From a bacterium (GTDB lineage: Bacteria > UBP18 > UBA7526), in contig DRGV01000102.1 of the NCBI GenBank assembly GCA_011049955.1, positions 1-10,670 of the forward strand: a stretch of DNA of 10,670 bases, written 5' to 3'. Within the stretch, counting starts at the first letter, position 1, and every line of letters begins with the position of its first letter. The notes beneath the pieces were generated by a model. It ran no database searches. It was not told the origin of the DNA and saw only the letters and a program-made list of their open reading frames with translations. Of this stretch, positions 4,859-10,670 are shown piece by piece. The position numbers and the translations under genes were made by a program.

Positions 4859-6353
4859 GTTTTTTCTGCGTTTTTTTCTTCCAAGTCGTTCCTTCTTGAT
4901 GATCTTCTAGAATAATCCTTCTCTTTTTCAAATTACTCCTTATCCTGTCCGCTAAATCCCAATCTCCCTCTTTCCGCGCCCTATCTCTTTGGGCGATTAG
5001 TTTTTCTACCTCTTTTCTGTCTGGAATACTAATCATCTTTTCCCAGGAATGTTCTTCAAAGAAGCCTATGATTTTACCCTTCTCTTTCAATAATCGATAG
5101 ACCTTACTCAATAATGCTTTATTTCCGCGTATCTTTGGATTATCCTTTAGGGCATTGGTCACCTTTGCCAGACTATCCAGAGAGGAGAGAGCCTTTGCCG
5201 TATTGAAGTCATCATCCAGGGATCTATCGAATTCTTTATCTGTCTTTCGAATCTCTTGATAGAGTCTTCTCTCTTCCTTACTTAAAGACCTAGGATTGAT
5301 CCTCTTATTAGAGATTCTTCCCTTCAATGCTTGAAGGATAAAGTCCAAGAGGTTATAGAAATGGGAAAGTCGCTTCTCTATTTCCACCAATTTCTCTTTA
5401 GTAAAGTCAACGGGGCTGCGATAGTGCCTGGATAATAGAAAGAGTCGGGCAACCTCGGGATCGGGAAATTCTTTGAAGAGCTCTTTCAGAGTAAAGATAT
5501 TTCCCAGGGATTTGGACATCTTCTCACCCCTGGTGGTGACAAAACCATTATGGAGCCAGTACTTTACAAAGGGCTTTCCAGAATAAGCCTCACTCTGGGC
5601 AATCTCATTCTCATGGTGAGGAAAGATGAGATCCTGACCTCCCCCATGGATATCGAATGATTCCCCTAAATACTTCATACTCATAGCAGAGCATTCTATA
5701 TGCCAGCCCGGACGGCCCGCTCCCCAGGGACTATTCCAGATTGGCTCTCCCTCCTTTGCCCTTTTCCATAAAGCGAAGTCTAAAGGGTTCCTCTTTCTCT
5801 CATCTACCTCTACCCTGGCACCGGCCCTCATCTCATCTACAGAGCGACCGGAGAGTTTCCCATAAGAAGAAAACTTAGAGATGTTAAAGTAGACATCCCC
5901 GTCTATTTCATAGGCATATCCTTTATCCAATAATTTTTGGATCAATTTTATCATATTCTCGATATGCTCTGTTGCCCTGGGATATAGATCGGCCCTCTTT
6001 ACCTTCAAATAGTCCATCCATTTGAAATACTCTTTGGTATATTTCCCTGTTACCTTTCTTACCAGGGCCTTTACATCTGATTTCTGATATCTGATATCTG
6101 ATTTCTTAAGTTCTCTTGCTTTGGCAATAATCTTATCATCCACATCCGTGATGTTCTGAACATATTTTACCCTATAGTCTTTATATTTTAGATAGCGATA
6201 GACGACATCAAAGGCCACATAGCATCTTGCATGTCCCAGATGGCAGTCATCATAGACCGTTACCCCGCAGACATACATCCGCACCTCTTTCTTCTTTAAG
6301 GGTAAGAATTTTTCTTTTTTTCCAGTGAGGGTATTATAAACCTTAAGAGTCAT
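4845..6353 (-). CDS. cysS: Cysteinyl-tRNA synthetase
   Basis: CysRS charges tRNA-Cys in the cytoplasm. The 502-residue protein has the class I signatures: HLGH (38-41) for HIGH and KMSKS (278-282). It also has the catalytic zinc ligands C29, C221 (WHIECSAM), H246 and E250 (FPHHENEIAQSEA), plus YVQNITDVDDKI at 64-76. The C-terminus ends in the family-like ILEDHQEGTTWKKK followed by eight extra residues that overlap the promoter -35. Residues about 83-95 (KKSDIRYQKSDVK) are encoded by four copies of a 7-bp word and look like extra material, because typical CysRS has a shorter linker here. AAGGA lies about 7 bases before the ATG. It is somewhat longer than the usual 460-480 residues. Confidence 0.97.
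   Translation of the reverse strand: MTLKVYNTLTGKKEKFLPLKKKEVRMYVCGVTVYDDCHLGHARCYVAFDVVYRYLKYKDYRVKYVQNITDVDDKIIAKARELKKSDIRYQKSDVKALVRKVTGKYTKEYFKWMDYLKVKRADLYPRATEHIENMIKLIQKLLDKGYAYEIDGDVYFNISKFSSYGKLSGRSVDEMRAGARVEVDERKRNPLDFALWKRAKEGEPIWNSPWGAGRPGWHIECSAMSMKYLGESFDIHGGGQDLIFPHHENEIAQSEAYSGKPFVKYWLHNGFVTTRGEKMSKSLGNIFTLKELFKEFPDPEVARLFLLSRHYRSPVDFTKEKLVEIEKRLSHFYNLLDFILQALKGRISNKRINPRSLSKEERRLYQEIRKTDKEFDRSLDDDFNTAKALSSLDSLAKVTNALKDNPKIRGNKALLSKVYRLLKEKGKIIGFFEEHSWEKMISIPDRKEVEKLIAQRDRARKEGDWDLADRIRSNLKKRRIILEDHQEGTTWKKKTQKKLDKN
6075..6106 (-). repeat. In-frame ATCAGAT heptamer array inside cysS
   Basis: On the minus strand there are four tandem 7-bp units: ATCAGAT twice, ATCAGAA, then ATCAGAT. 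They encode KSDIRYQKSD without breaking the frame. A 16-base segment (6090-6105) recurs exactly at 9625-9640 in the L,D-transpeptidase gene. Confidence 0.75.
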
Positions 6354-6374
6354 TTATTTTTCCTTATTTAAAGT

Positions 6375-6794
6375 CTATCTTTTTACACGCTTTCGTTTAG
6401 TCAGGCGCTCACCCAAATAGCCGCCTAAAGTACAGGATAAAAGAATAGTTAACATAGGATATAAGTCTGTCGGTTGGAAGCTTTTATTTACGACTATTGG
6501 CCACTCGCCTAGAATTACTAGTAAGACCCCTAATATTAACCCATATAACCAGCCACGCCTTCGCATAATCCAGCCTGCCCAAAGGCCACCCAGTAAGGCG
6601 GTAGGAGCGTAATGAATAATTAAAGTAGAGATTAGCATCGCAGTTCGTGGCGTTAAATTAATTTTTAAAAGAATATGACGGAAATTAAAGGCAGCGTGAC
6701 TAAAAAATAGCTTAGCGGTTCCAACAGTAATTATTCCTCCTCCGATTATTGCTAACAAAAATTTACCAATTCTTTTTAAAGTTTCTCTTTGCAT
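6375..6794 (-). CDS. Small membrane protein of unknown function, four predicted helices
   Basis: I do not recognise a family. The 139-residue protein has four hydrophobic stretches at about residues 9-28, 48-72, 80-102 and 109-128. Short basic loops (RRRGW) separate them, and the C-terminal tail KRKRVKR is strongly basic, which suggests that end is cytoplasmic. There are no catalytic motifs, cysteine pairs or signal-peptidase site that I can see. The ATG at 6794 has a strong AAGGAG ribosome binding site with about 5 bases of spacing, which supports real translation. It lies 21 bp before cysS and 71 bp after galT on the same strand, so it may share their transcript. Overall shape resembles small integral membrane proteins of the DUF/TIGR type. 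No function is inferred. Confidence 0.8.
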   Translation of the reverse strand: MQRETLKRIGKFLLAIIGGGIITVGTAKLFFSHAAFNFRHILLKINLTPRTAMLISTLIIHYAPTALLGGLWAGWIMRRRGWLYGLILGVLLVILGEWPIVVNKSFQPTDLYPMLTILLSCTLGGYLGERLTKRKRVKR

Positions 6795-6851
6795 GTCGGC
6801 TCCTTTCTTCTTTCCCTTTATTGTTACGCTTATCTACGGTCTTCTATTTAC

Positions 6852-6888
6852 GACAATTCGCATCTCTATAATTCGCGATTATTCGCGT
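6852..6888. repeat. GCGAATT word copies at the galT 3' end
   Basis: On the minus strand GCGAATA, then GCGAATT and, 11 bases on, GCGAATTG repeat around an ATCGC core. The copies cover the last codons of galT (NNREL) and its TAG stop and continue into the gap before the membrane-protein gene. Confidence 0.6.
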
Positions 6889-7915
6889 CCCGGAGGGTGC
6901 GGGCGGCTTCTTCTGGTGCCAGGGGATTGATGTAGAAGTCCGCCCCCCATTCAAATCCTGCTACCCGGGTAAGGCGGGGTATGATCTCGATATGCCAGTG
7001 AAAGTCTCTATCAATGTTCTTTCCATAACCATGTCTGGAGATCGGGTTAGGAATAGTGTGGATGACGTAGTTGTACTGGGGGTTATTCAAAGTAGAAGCT
7101 AATTTCCGCATAGTAGTTCTGAGGGCATCGGCTAAGAGAGAAATGCTTTCCTTAGTTGTCCGGGAACAGAAATCAGCGTTATGTCTCTTGGGAAGAAGCC
7201 AGATCTCAAAGGGAAAGCGCGAGGCAAAGGGGCAGAAAGAGATATATTCTTTGTTCTCATAAACTATCCTTTCTTTACTCTTCCTTTCCTGGCTCAAGAT
7301 ATCACAGTAGATACATCTTCTTTTCCGTTTGAAATAATTTCTTGAGCCGATCAGTTCTTCTATTATCCTTTTGGGAATAACCGGAGTAGCAATGAGTTGG
7401 GAATGAGGATGTTCCAGAGAGGCCCCGGCCTCCCATCCTTCGTTCTTAAATACCAGACAATAGCGCAGGCGCTTATCCTTATAGAGTTCTCTTATCCTGT
7501 GTTGGAAGGTTCTTAAGACTTCGCTCAATTCTTTTATACTCTGATCCCTCAAGTTTTTATCATGATCCGGGGTCTCGATGATTACCTCATGATCCCCAAA
7601 GCCGCTCATCACATCAAACATCCCGAGCCTCTCGCCCACTAATTTTTTCTCTCTATCCAGGGCCGGGAATTTATTGGGCACCACTCGCACTCTCCACCCT
7701 CTTGTATTTGGTTTCGACCCCTTAGGTCTCAGGGCATAGTTCTCAGGTGGAGTCAGGTTCTCATTGCCCGAGCAGAGGGGGCAGACTTTCTCTTTCTTTT
7801 CGATTATCCTTTGAGGTCGGGCGAAAGCTTGAGGTCTCTTACCCCGTTCTGGAGAAATAATTACCCAATTTCCCAAAATGGGGTCTTTTCTTAATTCGTT
7901 CATCTGTCGTTTCAT
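6866..7915 (-). CDS. galT: Galactose-1-phosphate uridylyltransferase family (HIT superfamily)
   Basis: Family members transfer a nucleotidyl group between UDP-glucose and galactose 1-phosphate through a uridylyl-histidine intermediate. The 349-residue protein shows WVIISPERGKRPQ (17-29), a zinc-type CPLC (45-48), NKFPAL (81-86), the active-site HPHSQ (169-173, nucleophile H171), CIYC (201-204) and HWHIEIIPR (306-314). The listed start at 7915 has no well-spaced ribosome site. The ATG at 7903 (MNELRKDP) matches the family N-terminus better, and the first four codons lie at the edge of a GTAAACG array. The last residues are encoded by another word. No galK or galE is nearby, so a relative acting on another sugar or nucleotide, such as ADP-glucose phosphorylase, is possible. 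Confidence 0.88.
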   Translation of the reverse strand: MKRQMNELRKDPILGNWVIISPERGKRPQAFARPQRIIEKKEKVCPLCSGNENLTPPENYALRPKGSKPNTRGWRVRVVPNKFPALDREKKLVGERLGMFDVMSGFGDHEVIIETPDHDKNLRDQSIKELSEVLRTFQHRIRELYKDKRLRYCLVFKNEGWEAGASLEHPHSQLIATPVIPKRIIEELIGSRNYFKRKRRCIYCDILSQERKSKERIVYENKEYISFCPFASRFPFEIWLLPKRHNADFCSRTTKESISLLADALRTTMRKLASTLNNPQYNYVIHTIPNPISRHGYGKNIDRDFHWHIEIIPRLTRVAGFEWGADFYINPLAPEEAARTLRDANNREL

Positions 7916-7988
7916 CGTTTACCGTTTACCCGCTCCTCACCTTGTTCGGCGCTGTTTACCGTTTACGGTAAACCGTTAACCGTAAACC
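7914..7988. repeat. GGTAAAC / GTTTACC arrays at the gltX-galT junction
   Basis: Words based on GGTAAAC and GGTTAAC appear in both orientations. On the minus strand, GTTTACGGT and ACCGTAAAC pair perfectly across a 9-nt loop, and GGTAAAC copies continue to the galT start. The array covers the last nine codons and stop of gltX, the 40-bp gap and the edge of galT. No poly-U tract follows the hairpin. Confidence 0.8.
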
Positions 7989-9425
7989 TTCTAAAGAAGA
8001 GAGCCTCCTAAGGCATTCTTTCTTACCCAGGATGGGTAAAATAAAATGTAGTTCCGGACCTCTATTCTTGCCAGTGAGGACAAACCTTATGGGCAGATAG
8101 AGGTCTTTTCCCTTATATCCCGTTTCTTTTTCAATCCCTTTCATTAAAGGTTTGAAATTTTTATCTGTAATCTCTTTTATTTTCTTTAACTTATTCTTCA
8201 AAGTAGATAAAACTCTTTTACTCGACTCTTGTTTAAGAATCTCTTTTCCTTCTTTAGAAATCTTGATCTCTTTGGTGAAGAAGACCTCTGTTTCTTTCGG
8301 TACCTGGGCTAAATATTCCAGATGGGTTCTGGTGGCCTCGATCACTTTCAAAAGCCACTTCTTCTTAGTCTGGGTTATCCTTCCTTTTAGATAACCTGTT
8401 TCCTTCAGATAAGGAATGGCTAAATCTGAAATCTTTTCTAAAGAAGAACTTCTTATATAGTGGCCATCCATCCAGTTCAGTTTTTGGTTATCGAAGACTG
8501 CGGGAGACTTGGATACATCACCCAATGAAAATTCTTTAACTAACTCTTCGATGGAATTAATCTCTTCTCCATCCGGAGGATACCAGCCTAAGAGAGCAAG
8601 ATAATTTACTAGGGCCTCTGGTAAGTAACCCTTCTTTCTATACTCTGTTATTGAGGTTGCTCCATGACGCTTGGAAAGTCGTGCCCGATCTGGACCAAGG
8701 ATCATGGAAATATGGGCAAACTTGGGGGGTTCTATTCCTAAGGCCTGGTAGAGGAGAATCTGTCTGGGAGTATTGGAAAGATGATCCTCACCTCTAATCA
8801 CATGGGTAATCCCCATGCTCATGTCATCGATGATGTTGGCGAAGTTGAAGGCCGCCACCCCATCTGATCTTAAGATGATAAAATCTCCTAAGGCGCGGGC
8901 CTTAAAGGTCACCTCTCCTCTCACAAGGTCAGAGACTACTACTCTCCTCTTGGGAACTTTAAACCTTATGGTCGGTCTCCTCCCTTCTTTTTCGTGCTTC
9001 TTTATCTCCTTTTCTGTGAGTCTACGGCATCTCCCATCGTATCCCGGCCTTTGACCCCTTCCTAATGCCTCCTTTCTTCTCTTCCCTAACTCCTCCTCTG
9101 TACAGTAGCAGTAGTAGGCCTTCCTCTCTTTTAATAATCTTTTAGCGTATTCCTTATAAAGAGGGAATCGCTCACTCTGGCGATAGGGTCCATACTTTCC
9201 ACCGATATCCAATCCCTCATCCCAATCAAGCCTCAAATATCTCAAATCATCAATGATGGCCTTCTCGTATCTATCCGCAGAACGCTTTCTATCCGTATCC
9301 TCGATTCTCAGGATAAAGGTTCCTCCTGTGTGCCGGGCAAAGAGCCAGTTAAAGAGCGCCGTTCTTGCTCCACCAACGTGAAGATACCCTGTGGGAGATG
9401 GAGCAAACCTGACCCTCACTCTCAC
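7956..9425 (-). CDS. gltX: Glutamyl-tRNA synthetase
   Basis: GluRS charges tRNA-Glu, and in many bacteria also tRNA-Gln for amidation by GatCAB. The 489-residue protein has the class I HIGH-type motif in FAPSPTGYLHVGGAR (7-21), the GluRS sequence RIEDTDRKRS (40-49), C106, C108 and C133 as a partial zinc motif, VIRGEDHLSNTPRQ (209-222), and the KMSKS equivalent RLSKRHG (249-255). The start is GTG at 9425, overlapping the transpeptidase stop (GTGA). A second GTG two codons later is an alternative. The C-terminal GLRLTVYRKR and stop lie wholly in the GGTAAAC word repeat, beyond the ordinary end of the anticodon-binding domain. Whether it discriminates against tRNA-Gln cannot be told by eye. Confidence 0.97.
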   Translation of the reverse strand: MRVRVRFAPSPTGYLHVGGARTALFNWLFARHTGGTFILRIEDTDRKRSADRYEKAIIDDLRYLRLDWDEGLDIGGKYGPYRQSERFPLYKEYAKRLLKERKAYYCYCTEEELGKRRKEALGRGQRPGYDGRCRRLTEKEIKKHEKEGRRPTIRFKVPKRRVVVSDLVRGEVTFKARALGDFIILRSDGVAAFNFANIIDDMSMGITHVIRGEDHLSNTPRQILLYQALGIEPPKFAHISMILGPDRARLSKRHGATSITEYRKKGYLPEALVNYLALLGWYPPDGEEINSIEELVKEFSLGDVSKSPAVFDNQKLNWMDGHYIRSSSLEKISDLAIPYLKETGYLKGRITQTKKKWLLKVIEATRTHLEYLAQVPKETEVFFTKEIKISKEGKEILKQESSKRVLSTLKNKLKKIKEITDKNFKPLMKGIEKETGYKGKDLYLPIRFVLTGKNRGPELHFILPILGKKECLRRLSSLEGLRLTVYRKR

Positions 9426-10081
9426 TCTTCTTCTCCTCCAGAAAAGATAGTGAAACGATAGAGCCCTTTTTCCTCTGCCTTCTTTATCGCATCCTTCCAG
9501 AAAGAGTCATCCATCTCCAAACCCGTTTCTTTCCTCAATCTCTTTATAGTATTTGTTCCTAAAGCATAGATATCGGAATAGATGGTGATTTTAAGTAGTT
9601 TATTTTCTCTTTTCACATCGATTGTCTGATATCTGATTTCAACCAGCGTCTTTAGGGGAACTAAAGGATATAGCTCCTCAATATCCTCGTTCTTGATCCT
9701 CACACAACCATCCGAAGTGGCCTTGCCTATCTCCCGGGGCTTGATCGTCCCATGAATCCCGTAGTGGGGCTTATCTATACCAATCCATCTCGTTCCTAAT
9801 TTGTTGTTCGGGCCAGGCGGAATGGGCTTACTTCCATCTGTTGGATACCAGGTAGGATTGATTGTTTTATTAATTACCTTAAAATTCCCGATGGGTGTGG
9901 GAGTATCTATGTGACCAACCGTTATCCGATACTCTTTGATTAGTTTTTCCCCTCGGTAAAGATAGAGAGTTGTGTTCGGGATATTTATTACTATCTTCGT
10001 CTTTTCTCCTGCCAATATTTCGCTCCCGCTTAATAATGAAAGCATAACGATTACAGTGATTAAAGAAAGATAATATTTCAT
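9422..10081 (-). CDS. L,D-transpeptidase (YkuD domain), exported
   Basis: L,D-transpeptidases form 3-3 peptidoglycan cross-links or attach proteins to the wall. The N-terminus (MKYYLSLITVIVMLSLLSG) is a signal peptide, with cleavage likely near LAG at 23-25. The YkuD domain runs from about 28 to 153, with IVINIPNTTLYLYRGEK, TPTPIGNFKV, and the catalytic signature H110 with SDGCVR (S123, G125, C126, R128). Lysine- and glutamate-rich sequence follows and ends GGEEE. ATG overlaps the ispF stop (ATGA), with only a weak ribosome site, so it is probably translationally coupled. The stop overlaps the gltX GTG. No LysM or SPOR repeat is visible, although domains can lie outside the catalytic part in relatives. 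Exact cross-linking role unknown. Confidence 0.92.
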   Translation of the reverse strand: MKYYLSLITVIVMLSLLSGSEILAGEKTKIVINIPNTTLYLYRGEKLIKEYRITVGHIDTPTPIGNFKVINKTINPTWYPTDGSKPIPPGPNNKLGTRWIGIDKPHYGIHGTIKPREIGKATSDGCVRIKNEDIEELYPLVPLKTLVEIRYQTIDVKRENKLLKITIYSDIYALGTNTIKRLRKETGLEMDDSFWKDAIKKAEEKGLYRFTIFSGGEEE

Positions 10082-10539
10082 TCGAGACTTACTATGGCGT
10101 AGGCGGCTATTCCCTCTCCTCTTCCTATATAGCCTAACTTTTCCGTAGTAGTTGCCTTGATGTTGATCTTGCTTTTGTCTAACTTCAATATTTTAGCAAT
10201 ATTCTCCTTCATTTTCGAAAGATAGGGAGCGAGTTTTGGCTCCTGAGCAATGACAATGCTATCTATGTTATTTATCTTATATTCCTTTATTAATCCCTTC
10301 ACCTTCTCAAGAAGGATGAGGCTTGAGATGTCTTTATATTCTGGATCGGTATCTGGAAAGTGTCGTCCAATATCACCCTTTCCTGCTGCCCCTAATAAGG
10401 CATCACATATAGCATGTAAAAGGACATCCCCATCTGAATGGCCAAGTAATCCTCTTCCAAAAAGGACCTCCACCCCACCCAGGATGAGTCTCCTTCCCTC
10501 AACTAATTTATGAACATCGTATCCCATACCTACTCGCAT
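10078..10539 (-). CDS. ispF: 2-C-methyl-D-erythritol 2,4-cyclodiphosphate synthase
   Basis: IspF cyclises 4-diphosphocytidyl-methylerythritol 2-phosphate, releasing CMP, in the MEP pathway to isoprenoids. The 153-residue protein is full length. It shows the metal ligands D8 and H10 (GYDVHKL) and H42 (GHSDGDVLLHA), the DIGRHFPDTDP loop (56-66), and the substrate-binding KATTTEKLGYIGRGEGIAA (128-146). The ATG is preceded by GGAG with about 7 bases of spacing. ispD lies upstream on the same strand after a gap of about 58 bp full of repeat words, and the next gene overlaps its stop. Confidence 0.98.
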   Translation of the reverse strand: MRVGMGYDVHKLVEGRRLILGGVEVLFGRGLLGHSDGDVLLHAICDALLGAAGKGDIGRHFPDTDPEYKDISSLILLEKVKGLIKEYKINNIDSIVIAQEPKLAPYLSKMKENIAKILKLDKSKINIKATTTEKLGYIGRGEGIAAYAIVSLE

Positions 10540-10565
10540 CTTTAATCTCCGTTATGGGTTTATGT

Positions 10566-10620
10566 GTTGATGAGTTGATGCGTTAACGCATTTCGCATTA
10601 ACGCGTTTGCGCATTTCGCT
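10566..10620. repeat. GCGTTAA / GCGAAATGC word array at the ispD-ispF junction
   Basis: On the minus strand, GCGAAATGC occurs twice alongside GCGCAAACGCG, GCGTTAATGC and GCGTTAACGC. CATCAACTCATCAACACATAA-type copies follow. The array includes the last seven codons and stop of ispD. GCGTTAACGC is a perfect palindrome. Confidence 0.75.
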
Positions 10621-10670
10621 TTTTAAGGATGGCTTCTGCCAGGATTAAGTCCTCTGGAGTGGTAATCTTA
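10598..10670 (-). CDS. ispD: 2-C-methyl-D-erythritol 4-phosphate cytidylyltransferase, C-terminal end only
   Basis: Only the last 23 codons and stop are in the window; the gene runs off the right edge. The residues KITTPEDLILAEAILKK match the conserved C-terminus of IspD (family pattern TTPEDL.LAEALL), and the position before ispF supports this. IspD activates methylerythritol phosphate with CTP, one step upstream of the kinase IspE and two upstream of IspF. The tail RNAQTR and the TAA stop are encoded by the intergenic word repeat. A bifunctional IspDF is excluded because ispF has its own start and is in a separate frame segment. Confidence 0.85.
   Translation of the reverse strand, partial: KITTPEDLILAEAILKKRNAQTR

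Noticed and set aside
6354..6374. T-box or other riboswitch leader before cysS
   Set aside because: The gap to the upstream gene is only 21 bp, and the transpeptidase-gltX junction overlaps, leaving no room for a leader.
7914..7988. CRISPR array
   Set aside because: The units are short, contiguous and degenerate with no unique spacers, and no cas gene is present.
7955..7988. Rho-independent terminator after gltX
   Set aside because: A 9-bp hairpin exists but no run of T follows on the minus strand, and further copies of the same word follow instead.

Overview
The window is a bacterial chromosome segment. Every gene I can support is read from the minus strand, so the transcriptional order runs from high to low coordinates: ispD (3' end only) - ispF - L,D-transpeptidase - gltX - galT family - small four-helix membrane protein - cysS - tRNA cluster - tuf - rpsJ - rplC - rplD - rplW - rplB (5' end only). 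EF-Tu, the S10-operon order, the MEP-pathway genes, bacterial-type tRNAs and Shine-Dalgarno sites make it clearly bacterial. I cannot name the phylum from sequence alone. The style of the intergenic DNA and a cysteine-rich loop in EF-Tu remind me of uncultured candidate-phylum genomes, but that is an impression I have not verified.

Region by region: 10670-7956 is a tightly packed block with overlapping stop and start codons (ispF/transpeptidase ATGA, transpeptidase/gltX GTGA). Its products make isoprenoid precursors, modify the cell wall and charge tRNA-Glu. 7915-4845 carries a GalT-type nucleotidyltransferase, an unrecognised membrane protein and CysRS. A near-consensus promoter (TTGACA, 17 bp, TAATAT) sits on the 3' end of cysS and fires into 4804-3841. 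That stretch holds intact tRNA-Thr(TGT), tRNA-Tyr(GTA), tRNA-Gly(TCC) and tRNA-Thr(GGT), the same order as thrU-tyrU-glyT-thrT in front of E. coli tufB, together with tRNA fragments, hairpins and an inverted-repeat element. tuf follows 32 bp later but leads directly into rpsJ-rplC-rplD-rplW-rplB. The tRNA context of tufB and the ribosomal-protein context of tufA are therefore joined at a single tuf gene.

The most unusual feature is the intergenic DNA. Almost every gap longer than about 40 bp is filled with degenerate tandem copies of a short word of about 7 to 10 bp, and each gap has its own word, often present in both orientations. These words run into genes: they encode the last residues and stop codons of ispD, gltX, galT and rplC, an in-frame stretch inside cysS, and the Shine-Dalgarno regions of rpsJ and rplC. 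In the rpsJ-rplC gap they also form most of a 25-codon open frame that has a strong ribosome binding site and overlaps the rplC start. The tRNA cluster looks affected too, with broken tRNA halves beside the intact genes. I see no CRISPR array, insertion sequence, phage gene or clear rho-independent terminator.
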